Below are positions 9,255 to 17,448 of a stretch of 64,000 nucleotides of DNA, piece by piece. The stretch is taken from NCBI GenBank assembly GCA_963521065.1, contig CAUQTI010000009.1, forward strand, positions 1 to 64,000, written 5' to 3'. Origin of the DNA: IOR16 sp963521065. Its GTDB lineage: Bacteria; Bacillota; Clostridia; Peptostreptococcales; Anaerovoracaceae. Position numbers and translations under genes: made by a program. Below the pieces are notes generated by a model. It saw nothing but the letters and a program-made list of their open reading frames with translations. It searched no databases and was not told where the DNA came from. Numbering within the stretch: position 1 is the stretch's first letter; every line of letters starts with the position of its first letter.

Positions 9255-9271
9255 AGCACAGAGCGTGCCAA
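9255..9271 (-). promoter_or_regulatory. sigma-54 promoter of the hydrolase-permease operon
   Basis: On minus this reads TTGGCACGCTCTGTGCT: a perfect -24 half (TTGGCACG) and a -12 half with one mismatch, with GG and GC 10 bases apart. It lies about 45 bases before the start codon. It makes this operon a second sigma-54 target within 8 kb of ord. Confidence 0.82.
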
Positions 9272-9298
9272 CAAATTTTTTTCTTTTCATTTTTTTAT

Positions 9299-9336
9299 AA
9301 AAAAAAGGAAAACCCTTGCTTTATCAGGCTTTTCCT
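9299..9336 (-). terminator. Intrinsic-terminator-like hairpin upstream of a sigma-54 promoter
   Basis: On minus, arms AGGAAAA and TTTTCCT (with extra GC pairs inside) are followed by eight T. No minus-strand gene lies upstream, because the next gene is on plus, so it would block antisense or read-through transcription before the sigma-54 promoter. Confidence 0.6.
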
Positions 9337-9474
9337 CATTATTTAAGTTTTTTTCTATCCGATGTTGAAATAAAAAGCAGTTCATTATTTTAAATATTCT
9401 AAATTTTTGTAACCTTTTCGTTTCACTTTTTTCTTTGTGTCACTTTTAAGTAACAATTTTCCTTACGCATATTC

Positions 9475-9503
9475 TTGACTTTTCTGTCATTTTTCCCTAT
9501 AAT
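9475..9503 (+). promoter_or_regulatory. sigma-A promoter of the ArsR-type gene
   Basis: TTGACT at 9475-9480 and TATAAT at 9498-9503 with a 17-base spacer. An inverted repeat GCATCG...CGATGT follows at about 9511-9531, between promoter and start codon, and is a possible operator for the encoded repressor. Confidence 0.85.
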
Positions 9504-9555
9504 AATAATTGCATCGTCTAAACGCGATGTACATTTTATTTTTAGGAGATTTATT

Positions 9556-9873
9556 ATGCGATTAAGAAAAGAATCTGATGAAATGCAAGAAGATGAAATA
9601 TTACTGGTTGCCAAAGTTTCTGACGCCCTCGCCCATCCGGTCCGCGTTAAAATATTCCGTTTTATTTATGTAAGCAACCGTAACCGTGAAACAGTCTGTA
9701 ACAAGGACGTTGTAGCTAATTTTAATTATTCTCAGGCCACTATCAGCCAACACATCAAAAAATTGGTTGAAGCAGAACTCATACAGGTAAAAAAACAGGA
9801 TAAATTTTCTATTTATTATGTGAACATAGGTGTTTTAGGAAAATATCTGGATGCAGTAAAGAAATTCCAATAG
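9556..9873 (+). CDS. ArsR-type winged-helix regulator
   Basis: A 105-residue DNA-binding protein. DALAHPVRVKIFRFI opens the winged helix, the recognition helix reads SQATISQHIKKL, and the wing is FSIYYVN, all typical of ArsR/SmtB-type repressors. The usual ELCVCDL metal site is absent (ETVCNKDVV instead), so metal sensing is doubtful. The start at 9556 follows TAGGAG by 7 bases; the longer frame would run through the promoter. It is one of few plus-strand genes in this arm and lies divergent from the hydrolase-permease operon, which it could control (inference). Confidence 0.8.
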   Translation: MRLRKESDEMQEDEILLVAKVSDALAHPVRVKIFRFIYVSNRNRETVCNKDVVANFNYSQATISQHIKKLVEAELIQVKKQDKFSIYYVNIGVLGKYLDAVKKFQ

Positions 9874-9913
9874 GTGATATCCTCTTCATTGCCTCTTCAA
9901 AAAATAGCAAATA

Positions 9914-9953
9914 AAATACCGGTAAGTTCAAGAAGAACCTACCGGTATTTTTA
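9914..9953. terminator. Bidirectional terminator
   Basis: Arms AATACCGGTA and TACCGGTATT, extended by GTTC/GAAC near the loop, flanked by A-run and T-run. It lies between the convergent ends of the ArsR-type gene and the CaCA antiporter gene. Confidence 0.85.
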
Positions 9954-9965
9954 ATGTAATTTCAA

Positions 9966-10982
9966 TCAATGCCATGTGAAATTTAATACCACATAAACGA
10001 TATAAAGTGCACAAAGCAGAAAACCTTCTTTTTTTGAAATATCATCCTCTTTTCCATTGGTTGAAAAAAAGCGGAAAAAAAGCAAAATAATCAGCATAGA
10101 CGGAATCTGAAGCTTATAGAAATTAGCTGGTACATCCAGGCCGCCAGATGTTACTGCTGCTGCGCTCCCCACTACAAAGAGCACATTTAATATATCTGCC
10201 CCGACAATGTTTCCGATTGCGAGCTCTCCATGTCCTTTTCTCACTGCAGTAATTGCCGTTACCAGCTCAGGAAGGCTTGTTCCGAAAGCAACCAGCGTCG
10301 CTGCAATGATACTTTGGGGGATACCGATTCGAATTGCTGAAATTTCAACAGCTGGTATTAGTATTTTAGAAGAACCTATAATTAGTATAATGCCAACTGC
10401 CAATTTTATAATTTGTAAAAGAACCGAGCTCTTTTCTCCTGTAAATACTTCATTTTCCGTTTCAATATTCCCTTCGGAGTTTCTTGTCCACTTAATCGAA
10501 ATATAGATATAGATTGCAAGGAGCACTAGGAATAAAATTCCGACCCATTGGCTGACATTTCCTTTACCTCCAGAAAAAAACGGGAGACATACAATAGTCA
10601 GTAAAACTCCGCATAAAATTTGAATTTTTCCCTGTCTTTCTATCACGAGGCGGTCTACAGGCAGGCGCCCAATCATTGCTGCCAGTCCAAGAATTAAGCC
10701 TGTATCTACAATAATAGATCCAATCGCATTTCCTAATGCTAAATCAGGGTTTCCGTTCAGTGCAGCAAGCACAGATACCGTTGCCTCCGGAAGTGTCGTC
10801 CCTAAAGAAACGATAGTCGCCCCTATAATCATTTTAGGGATGCCTAAACGTAAAGAAAGGCTTACCGCTTCTTCCACCAAAAGATCGGCACCCTTGCTCA
10901 ATACATACAGCGTCACCGCGATTACAAGCATTAGCGGAAGTGTTGAAAATGAATTTAAATAGTTATGAATTAATAATTCCAT
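9966..10982 (-). CDS. CaCA-family cation antiporter, YrbG-like
   Basis: A 338-residue membrane protein with about 10 helices in two homologous halves. The alpha-repeats are plain: GATIVSLGTTLPE in the first half and AATLVAFGTSLPE in the second, each followed by a GNxxG segment (GNAIGS, GNIVGA). The family exchanges Ca2+ or other cations for Na+ or H+. The RBS GGAGAG precedes the ATG. Its leader is a yybP-ykoY riboswitch, which senses Mn2+, so this antiporter probably exports Mn2+ or relieves divalent metal stress (inference). Confidence 0.85.
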   Translation of the reverse strand: MELLIHNYLNSFSTLPLMLVIAVTLYVLSKGADLLVEEAVSLSLRLGIPKMIIGATIVSLGTTLPEATVSVLAALNGNPDLALGNAIGSIIVDTGLILGLAAMIGRLPVDRLVIERQGKIQILCGVLLTIVCLPFFSGGKGNVSQWVGILFLVLLAIYIYISIKWTRNSEGNIETENEVFTGEKSSVLLQIIKLAVGIILIIGSSKILIPAVEISAIRIGIPQSIIAATLVAFGTSLPELVTAITAVRKGHGELAIGNIVGADILNVLFVVGSAAAVTSGGLDVPANFYKLQIPSMLIILLFFRFFSTNGKEDDISKKEGFLLCALYIVYVVLNFTWH

Positions 10983-11040
10983 AAAACTCTCCTTCTATAT
11001 TTTTAATGTAGTAAATACTTCTTATGAAAGAAGATTTACG

Positions 11041-11066
11041 TTCTGTGTATTTTTGCATACACAGAA
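11041..11066 (-). other. Second leader hairpin of the antiporter mRNA
   Basis: Perfect 10-base arms TTCTGTGTAT/ATACACAGAA with a 6-base loop, between the riboswitch terminator and the antiporter start. No T-run follows in the direction of transcription, so mRNA stabilisation or processing is more likely than termination. Confidence 0.6.
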
Positions 11067-11127
11067 AAAAGAAAGACTCCACAAAGACAATAAATGAAGG
11101 TAACATTTATCTTCTTTGTAGAGTCTC
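11062..11127 (-). terminator. Riboswitch expression-platform terminator
   Basis: On minus a long stem (AGACTCTACAAAG... with ...CTTTGTGGAGTCT) is followed by TTTCTTTTTT. Its 5' arm shares GAGACTCTA with the 3' side of aptamer helix P1, so aptamer and terminator are mutually exclusive: metal binding should favour read-through. Confidence 0.85.
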
Positions 11128-11214
11128 ACCAGACAAACAGCCATTAAAGCCGGGAAGCGATTTCTTCCGGGTATGACGACTTTAATCCCTTATACAGGTC
11201 AGTTACTCCCTCTA
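11119..11214 (-). ncRNA. yybP-ykoY (Mn2+) riboswitch aptamer
   Basis: On minus the aptamer shows the family signatures in order: TAGAGGGAGTAAC, an AAAGTCGTCA segment with its partner CCGGCTTTA, and the closing GGTGAGACTCTA. Helix P1 pairs TAGAG with CTCTA. The family binds Mn2+ and usually turns on Mn efflux genes. Here it precedes a CaCA antiporter. Confidence 0.87.
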
Positions 11215-11222
11215 ACAAAATA

Positions 11223-11251
11223 AGTATAGGTAAAAAATGTATTCTTGTCAA
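11223..11251 (-). promoter_or_regulatory. sigma-A promoter of the riboswitch-antiporter transcript
   Basis: TTGACA (11246-11251 on minus) and TATACT (11223-11228) with a 17-base spacer. Transcription would start about 11216, right at the first base of aptamer helix P1. Confidence 0.88.
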
Positions 11252-11310
11252 ACTTTTTTACGATGCTGCCACTTGTAAAAATACGACTTTTGAGTTACCA
11301 GAATTATTTA

Positions 11311-12205
11311 TCACATTATCTTATTTTCTATTTTATGCCGTCTTTTTATACTGTACATTTTAGAATCCGCCAATTCGATGAGCTCTTCGGCAGTTACTCC
11401 GGTTTCCGGCATAGTGGCACAGCCTTGGGAAACTTTAATCTTGATTTCATTTCCATGCACAGAAAAACTAGAGCGGCTAAATTCATCTTGGATTCGCTTT
11501 GAAACACGAAGTGCCTCTTCTTCATCTGCTTCCTTTAAGCAGGCAAAAAATTCGTCACCGCCATAGCGCGCTACCCAGTCAAGGCTTTCCCTGATACAGC
11601 TTTGGATTATATTTGCCGCATATTTTAAAAGACCGTCCCCTGCAGAATGGCCAAATTCGTCATTTACTGCCTTCATATTATCGATATCAATAAAAATAAC
11701 AGAAAGCTGTTTTTTATTTACCACTGCATCAATGATGTCGATTGGAAGACGTTCATCTAAAAAACGTCGATTGTATAAGGATGTCAGCTCGTCCTTGACA
11801 ACCATGGCGTTGATATCCTGAACTGCCTTATACAAAACTTGTCCCTCACTGTATTCTCCTTGTCCAATCATCATACTTTCGGTTGCATTCTTTAAAAGCT
11901 CCAGCACAACGGCACTTTCTGAGGTCTCTATTGGCAAAGCGGTCACAAGCATAATTGCAGTTGGACTATGCTCTAATTTCATAAAACTTTTTTTTTTCCC
12001 GATATGCGCGCACTGATATACAGTTTTCACAAATAAACCCATTTCCCCAGTATCCATAGCAAATTTCGGAAGTTTCAGAGGTACTGCCATTTCTATATTC
12101 TATAACTTTTTTATTCACAGGATCTACAAGGCGTACACAGTCATACATCTTCTTAAAAAAATCTAAATTCTTCTGCAATTTATTTAAATTTATTTTTTCG
12201 GGCAT
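11311..12205 (-). pseudogene. Sensor diguanylate cyclase (GGDEF), interrupted at an A10 tract
   Basis: An N-terminal sensor part (from the ATG at 12205, after GAGGAGA) runs to the Cys motif CENCISVRA, then leaves frame in the ten-A run at 11988-11997 (T10 on plus). With nine A the frame continues into KSFMKLEH, a coiled stretch, and a full GGDEF domain (ARYGGDEFF), giving about 297 residues. GGDEF enzymes make c-di-GMP; the inhibitory RxxD site is not evident (ESLD at that place). As written, the frame stops at 11966. A10 is prone to replication or transcription slippage, so expression may be switchable; sequencing error is the alternative. Confidence 0.8.
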
Positions 12206-12405
12206 ATAAATTCTCCTCACAATAAACAAAAGTAACCATGCCAATGATATGCTTGTATCTTTTTCCAAGTTAGAGGTTGTTTTTCACTGTATTCTCTCAG
12301 GTAATTCTCTATGAATAATCCACTCTTAAACAATAATTTTTCCTGTAATTTATTCATATATACATAATTTCTATACCATATAGGCGTTTCTTTCACAATG
12401 AATTT
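12206..12405 (-). other. Leader of the GGDEF gene, no supported gene
   Basis: About 200 bases between the promoter at 12406-12434 and the start at 12205. An open frame of up to 65 codons crosses it on minus but has a TTG start inside the -10 region and no ribosome binding site. I see no clear RNA element. Confidence 0.5.
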
Positions 12406-12434
12406 ATTATACAATAGAAACCGTCAAATGGCAA
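12406..12434 (-). promoter_or_regulatory. sigma-A promoter of the GGDEF gene
   Basis: On minus TTGCCA (12429-12434) and TATAAT (12406-12411) are separated by 17 bases. The leader is then about 190 bases long. Confidence 0.75.
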
Positions 12435-12483
12435 TTTACAATTAGAATCCTAAAAAGATTCCTTGCGCACACTTCTCGACTCA

Positions 12484-12522
12484 GAAAAAAATCCGTTGAA
12501 CAAATGATTCAGCGGATTTTTA
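12484..12522 (-). terminator. Terminator of the walHIJ-htrA-rlmH operon
   Basis: On minus AAAATCCGCTGAA pairs with TTCAACGGATTTT (one mismatch) around a short loop and runs into seven T, just after the rlmH stop. Confidence 0.87.
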
Positions 12523-12536
12523 TATTGTTTCATCGC

Positions 12537-13016
12537 TTATTTATGATACGTTTCATTTCGGTTAATTTTAAAGCACCGATAAATTTGCTCTAAAAGGATA
12601 ATGCGCATCATTTGATGGGGAAACGTCATTTTTGAAAAGGATAAAAGAAAATCAGCCCGTTCTATGACGTCTTCTGAAAGGCCTAATGACCCTCCGATTA
12701 CAAAGGCAATCTCGCTTTTTCCCTCCAAAGCAAGTGTCTCCATGTTTTTTGCAAACACCTCCGAAGATAATGCTTTTCCTTTCAGGTCTAATACAATCAC
12801 GAAGGTACTCTGCTTGATTTGCTTTAAGATATTTTTCCCCTCTGCCTTTTTTACCGCGAGCTCCTGCGCCGGAGAAGCCCCTTCCGGCAAGCGCTCTTCT
12901 TTTAATTCGTTTATCGTCAATGTGCAATACTTACTTAAGCGCTTTACATATTCCCGAACGGCTTCGCTCCAATAGGTCTCTTTCAATTTTCCAATGCAGA
13001 CTATAGACAGATTCAT
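12537..13016 (-). CDS. rlmH: 23S rRNA pseudouridine-1915 N3-methyltransferase RlmH
   Basis: A 159-residue SPOUT methyltransferase that methylates pseudouridine 1915 in helix 69 of 23S rRNA using S-adenosylmethionine. The family pattern is complete: N-terminal CIGKLKETYW, the cofactor-binding FVIGGSLGLS, and the C-terminal knot with SFSKMTFPHQMMRIILLEQIYRCFKI. Length is normal. It is last in the operon after htrA, the same order as in Bacillus and relatives. Confidence 0.96.
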   Translation of the reverse strand: MNLSIVCIGKLKETYWSEAVREYVKRLSKYCTLTINELKEERLPEGASPAQELAVKKAEGKNILKQIKQSTFVIVLDLKGKALSSEVFAKNMETLALEGKSEIAFVIGGSLGLSEDVIERADFLLSFSKMTFPHQMMRIILLEQIYRCFKINRNETYHK

Positions 13017-13031
13017 TTTATTTTACCCCGG

Positions 13032-14264
13032 TTACTCCGCTGCTTTGAGCGTAACCTCTATTTCCATTTTATTTTTATCCCGAACAATACTTAGTGTTAC
13101 CTTATCACCCGGGCGGTACTGAATCAATTTTGTATTTAAGCGACTCATTGTATCCACAGTTTCCCCATTTAATTCCACAATTACATCGCCTTCCTTTACC
13201 CCTGCAGCCTCTGCTCCAAAACCTGGGGTCAATTCCGATACAAACACGCCTTTATCCACACCTTTATCCACAGTTGGGTAGTATTCTCGGTAAGTTGCCA
13301 TGCCGACACCACTGATTCCGATATATGCTTTCGTAAATTCCCCTTTTTCTTTCACTTCTTCCACAATTGGTTTTGCGGTATTAATTGGAATTGCAAATCC
13401 AAGTCCTTCTCCGGATTGTACCTTTGCGCTGTTAATCCCGATGACTTCTCCTTTGCTGTTTAAAAGCGGCCCGCCGCTATTTCCAGAATTAATGGAAGCA
13501 TCTGTTTGCATCAATCCATCCATTGTGACTGCATTCTGCCCCTCTCCGACAGAAATGGAACGATCCAGTCCGCTGATAATTCCCTGTGTTACGCTTCTTT
13601 GAAACGCCATACCAAGAGGGTTTCCAATGGCAACCGCATAAGCCCCAATATTTACTTCTTCCGAATCGCCAAGCTCTGCAGCAGTAAGTCCCGTTGCTTC
13701 TATCTTTACAATGGCAAGGTCTAAAATGCTGTCGCTCCACAGAACAGAACCTTTTTCTTCTCTTCCGTCTGAAAGCTGTACGGTAATATTTTGGGCTTTA
13801 CCGTCACTTACCACATGTGAATTTGTTAAAATATAACCGTTTTCATCGACAACAATCCCAGTCCCGACGCCTTCGCTGACTCCACTCTGGCTTCCAAACC
13901 AGCCTTGATAAATCACCTCTGTTTTTGTGCTGATTCCTACAACAGAAGGAATTACTTTTTTCGCGATTACTTCTGCCGTATCCATTTGGCTGTTCGGCTT
14001 TATCGTTATTTGCCCGCTCTGGCTTCCTTGTGAGCTGGACATGAAGGTTCCGCCAAAATACATCGCTGCGATGCCGCCCCCAAATCCAGAACCGAAGGCT
14101 AGAACAACAATTAATAGAATTGCGAGCAGCTGCCCTTTCCCTTTTCTCTTTCTTGCCGGTTCCCGATAAATATAGCCTGATTCTGTGACTGGTCCGCCAG
14201 CCTCTTTCATGACAAAATTATCTCCGTCAATTTCATTTTCATTTGTTCTTAATTCTTCGTCCAT
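13032..14264 (-). CDS. htrA: HtrA-like serine protease with PDZ domain
   Basis: A 410-residue membrane-anchored trypsin-like protease for surface protein quality control. It has a single N-terminal membrane anchor (LLAILLIVVLAF), a Gly/Ser linker, the protease domain with H in LTNSHVV, D in SILDLAIVKI and S in NSGNSGGPL, and one C-terminal PDZ domain (AAGVKEGDVIVELNG). The start at 14264 is preceded by GAGGTG at good spacing; the longer frame begins with a weak TTG. It follows walJ by 26 bases in the conserved wal operon order. Confidence 0.93.
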   Translation of the reverse strand: MDEELRTNENEIDGDNFVMKEAGGPVTESGYIYREPARKRKGKGQLLAILLIVVLAFGSGFGGGIAAMYFGGTFMSSSQGSQSGQITIKPNSQMDTAEVIAKKVIPSVVGISTKTEVIYQGWFGSQSGVSEGVGTGIVVDENGYILTNSHVVSDGKAQNITVQLSDGREEKGSVLWSDSILDLAIVKIEATGLTAAELGDSEEVNIGAYAVAIGNPLGMAFQRSVTQGIISGLDRSISVGEGQNAVTMDGLMQTDASINSGNSGGPLLNSKGEVIGINSAKVQSGEGLGFAIPINTAKPIVEEVKEKGEFTKAYIGISGVGMATYREYYPTVDKGVDKGVFVSELTPGFGAEAAGVKEGDVIVELNGETVDTMSRLNTKLIQYRPGDKVTLSIVRDKNKMEIEVTLKAAE

Positions 14265-14290
14265 ATATGACACCTCATCTCTCAAAATTT

Positions 14291-15085
14291 TTAAACATCA
14301 TATATTAAGCTTAGTTGATCTCGTAGAAGAAGATTCAGCCCAATATCTTTCCCTATGTAATAGTCTTCCTCTTCTAGTATGTTTTTAACTGTCTGATATG
14401 CCATTTGCGGAAAATTATTTTCGTGACTCAAATGGGCCAAAAGCACTTGCCGTTTTCGATCCTCCTCTTTTAGAAGGCGCAGAAGTGTCTTTGCCGCAGT
14501 TTCATTGGATAGGTGCCCTTGCTCACCTAAAACTCTCTGCTTTAAAAACCAGGGATATCTTCCAATCTTAAGCATGTCTACATCGTGATTTGCCTCTAAT
14601 ATCAGAAGGTCGGCGAATCGCATTTCATTAAGCAGATCCTCACAGATACAACCGGTATCTGTTACAATACAGAGCTGACGGTCTCCATGTGAAAAAGAAA
14701 ATCCCACAGGATCTGCTGCATCGTGAGAAACAGAAAATGTTTTGACGTGAATATCACCGATAAAAAAAGAATCCCCTGTATTAAATAACCTGCTCTGCTC
14801 GGGTGGTGCTTTTTCTTTTAACTCATTCCAAGTTTTTTCATTGGAATAAAATTTTAATCTCTTATCTTTTTTAGCCAAAACACGAACGGATTTCGTATGG
14901 TCACTGTGCTCGTGTGTAATCAGAATTCCTCCCAAATTTTCAATCGGTGTTTCTGTTTTTTCAAGTCCGTTCCATATTTTTTTCCCGCTGATTCCCGCGT
15001 CCACTAAAATAGCTGTATCATTTGTCTTCACCAAATAGCAATTTCCGCTGCTGCCACTGGAAAAGGAACAAAACCGTAACGTCAT
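14291..15085 (-). CDS. walJ: WalJ/YycJ metallo-beta-lactamase-fold hydrolase
   Basis: A 264-residue cytoplasmic hydrolase of the metallo-beta-lactamase fold. It begins RFCSFSSGSSGNCYLV, typical of YycJ, and carries the metal ligands THEHSDH, then SVSHDA, TDTG and the late histidine in LAHLSHEN. The family is a nuclease-like protein tied to cell-wall and DNA metabolism; its exact substrate is not settled. AGAGGAG directly precedes the ATG at 15085, so the nine-codon extension upstream is dropped. Confidence 0.9.
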   Translation of the reverse strand: MTLRFCSFSSGSSGNCYLVKTNDTAILVDAGISGKKIWNGLEKTETPIENLGGILITHEHSDHTKSVRVLAKKDKRLKFYSNEKTWNELKEKAPPEQSRLFNTGDSFFIGDIHVKTFSVSHDAADPVGFSFSHGDRQLCIVTDTGCICEDLLNEMRFADLLILEANHDVDMLKIGRYPWFLKQRVLGEQGHLSNETAAKTLLRLLKEEDRKRQVLLAHLSHENNFPQMAYQTVKNILEEEDYYIGKDIGLNLLLRDQLSLIYDV

Positions 15086-15160
15086 TTTTTTCTCCTCTAT
15101 CTTATTATTCATCTTAATTATGTTAAAAAGATGATGCTTCTTTGTAGGATTTTCGTTTTT

Positions 15161-15913
15161 TTATTGCTGATATGCTAAAATATAGTCGGTTTCCCCACTA
15201 TTGTAAGTAATTTTCCAGGCAGGAAATGCAGTATCCTCAGAAGTAGATACCATAGTGCTCTCAAGTGTATAAGAGTAAAGCCAATATACTAAAGAGATGT
15301 CCTCAACATAAATATCTCGTTCAGAAGTCGTTTCTTGTTCTCTATTTACCATAAATTTAATCAAGGCGGCCGATGCGGAAATTGTTTTTTTCTTATTCTC
15401 ACCAAATCGAATTGCATCAAACCATTTTCTTTCAAGATCAATTACTTTCCCGTTTTCAATCACACACACCATATAGCTCTCTTCAATCGGGATTCCTTCA
15501 TACACATTCTTAAAACGTACATAGATTTTATCATTTTCTTTTTGCAGCGATTGAAATTGTACGGTATCACCGTAAATTCCACAAGCTTCTATGAAATTTT
15601 TACTCAGTAATACATAGTCTTCGTCTTGTGTTTGTTCCTTTGGTAAAGGTTCTTGATTTTTTAATACTTTTTGCTTCACTTCTCTTTCAAGCTCATTGCT
15701 CTTTACTGATAAAACAGCCATTGTGGGTATTTTGGTTGGGATTTCTGTTTTTAAATGAATATTTTTAGTTTCCAGTAAGGTTTCTGTATTTTTTATTACG
15801 TTATTTTCTAAAAAATCACCCTGCTGTGATGTAATGAAATAGCTTGAAATAAAGATGATATTTGTAATAAGAAGTGCAATAATCAGTATGGTCTTTGCTT
15901 TCGTCCAATCCAT
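15161..15913 (-). CDS. walI: WalI/YycI-family membrane-anchored protein
   Basis: A 250-residue protein with one N-terminal transmembrane helix starting MDWTKAKTILIIALL, very like the MDWNK start of YycI, and an extracytoplasmic domain. In Bacillus WalH and WalI bind and restrain the WalK sensor kinase. The call rests on that N-terminus, topology, size and its place between walH and walJ. No walK is present here, so its partner must be elsewhere or different. Confidence 0.75.
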   Translation of the reverse strand: MDWTKAKTILIIALLITNIIFISSYFITSQQGDFLENNVIKNTETLLETKNIHLKTEIPTKIPTMAVLSVKSNELEREVKQKVLKNQEPLPKEQTQDEDYVLLSKNFIEACGIYGDTVQFQSLQKENDKIYVRFKNVYEGIPIEESYMVCVIENGKVIDLERKWFDAIRFGENKKKTISASAALIKFMVNREQETTSERDIYVEDISLVYWLYSYTLESTMVSTSEDTAFPAWKITYNSGETDYILAYQQ

Positions 15914-15927
15914 AAAATGATTCCTCC

Positions 15928-17436
15928 CTATTGCATACTATAAGTAACCGGTTCTGCCTGATCATACAAATCAAAATATAGATTCATTTCCTTTGTTTTA
16001 ATAACCCAGACCGGCTTCAAAGTAAAGTCATCCTCGTCCTCCATGATTCTTATATACCCGACTTCCATTTTTTCAATCTTTTCCGCCATTTCTTCAAACG
16101 TCATTCCATTGTAATATTTTTTTTCTTCCACATTTTTTGTAGAATCTGAAATATTTTTTAATGTTTTTTTCAAATACTCATAATTCACGGCAGGAACATT
16201 CACAGCGGGAAATGTCTCTTGATACGGTGATTTTTCTAAATTATTCAGCATATTGTTATCAAAATCAATCATATTCCGCTTATACCGCGTCACCTGATTC
16301 CCTCTAATTTCAATAAATAAAGGGTCCCCTTTCTGATAGTAGAGGCGATGATTATTTAAGGATACTCCAAAAGTAAATTGATATGTTTTCTTTTTGTCTT
16401 TTTCCATAATGGTGACAGATTTTAGATAAGGGGTGAGTTCGGCGCCATTTAAGGACTTCCATCCACCTCGATTGGATATAAACTGTACTGCGGCGTTTAG
16501 CGATTCATAAAACCCTAAATTATCACTGTTTTCATTTTCTTCTTCTTTATATTCAAAGCTTCCGTCCTTATTCATGGTGAATACTTTTTGTCCATATCCA
16601 TACATATAAATGACGGCCCCCTTACTGTCCACCATTCTCCGTATAAAATCCAGACTTTCCCCGAAAAATGATGCAGAAAGCTCATTTAATCTTTCCTTGT
16701 TATGCTTATTTTCCAGTTGATAAGGAAACGGCTGTAAATTTGCCTGCAGGCTCACTGGAATTAATGTGCTGTTGTTTTCCTTTAAGCCAAAGATTGTTTG
16801 GCTTGTGTAATAAGGATCGTAGCCAGAGCTTTCGATTTCATCAATGATGCTGGAAAAAGCACTAAATTCCTTATTGTTTGATGCAAGTCTATAGTATTTA
16901 TCGCCTTTATATTGATGAATTACAATACTTTCTTTGCTTCCGTCAAAATAAGCCAACGAACCCATTCCAGAGATTCCTTCCATACTCTGATATTTCTTTA
17001 TGTCTTCGTATTTCAGAAATTCTGTAAAAGGAATATCATAGGCAAATCGATATTCGATGGAGCGATACTTTAATATTTCTTCGTATTTTTCTTTTGAGAT
17101 TTCTTCTACAAAAATAGTTTCTGATTTTCCAAATTCACGCAGCTGATTAATTGCAGACTGCCACAAATTAACGTTGTCTTCTAATCCAATTTTCGTATAT
17201 GTACCACTGCTCCCAAAGCAAACGGAGATTTCTTCTGGCTGCAAAAGCTGCGATAAGGAAGGAGGAGGTGACTTATACTCCATTTCCGAGGCAAGAGGGT
17301 CATTTGGCAGCTGAAACACAATATCGAAAGAAGCATTTCTCCAAAAAAAATAGATTAGTAGTATAGTTATAAAAAACAATACTACTAATATCGCATCTTT
17401 TATTTTTTCAATCGTGATAAGATATGGCTTTTTCAT
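15928..17436 (-). CDS. walH: WalH/YycH-family membrane-anchored protein
   Basis: A 502-residue protein, somewhat longer than usual for the family, with a short cytoplasmic start, one transmembrane helix (about residues 13-31) and a large extracytoplasmic domain. In Bacillus YycH modulates the WalK kinase together with YycI. The match is by topology and synteny more than by motifs. It lies 14 bases before walI. Confidence 0.7.
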   Translation of the reverse strand: MKKPYLITIEKIKDAILVVLFFITILLIYFFWRNASFDIVFQLPNDPLASEMEYKSPPPSLSQLLQPEEISVCFGSSGTYTKIGLEDNVNLWQSAINQLREFGKSETIFVEEISKEKYEEILKYRSIEYRFAYDIPFTEFLKYEDIKKYQSMEGISGMGSLAYFDGSKESIVIHQYKGDKYYRLASNNKEFSAFSSIIDEIESSGYDPYYTSQTIFGLKENNSTLIPVSLQANLQPFPYQLENKHNKERLNELSASFFGESLDFIRRMVDSKGAVIYMYGYGQKVFTMNKDGSFEYKEEENENSDNLGFYESLNAAVQFISNRGGWKSLNGAELTPYLKSVTIMEKDKKKTYQFTFGVSLNNHRLYYQKGDPLFIEIRGNQVTRYKRNMIDFDNNMLNNLEKSPYQETFPAVNVPAVNYEYLKKTLKNISDSTKNVEEKKYYNGMTFEEMAEKIEKMEVGYIRIMEDEDDFTLKPVWVIKTKEMNLYFDLYDQAEPVTYSMQ

Positions 17437-17448
17437 AATTAATCGCCC

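Noticed and set aside
12217..12414. 65-codon minus-strand gene before the GGDEF gene
   Set aside because: TTG start inside the -10 box, no RBS, lies in the leader.
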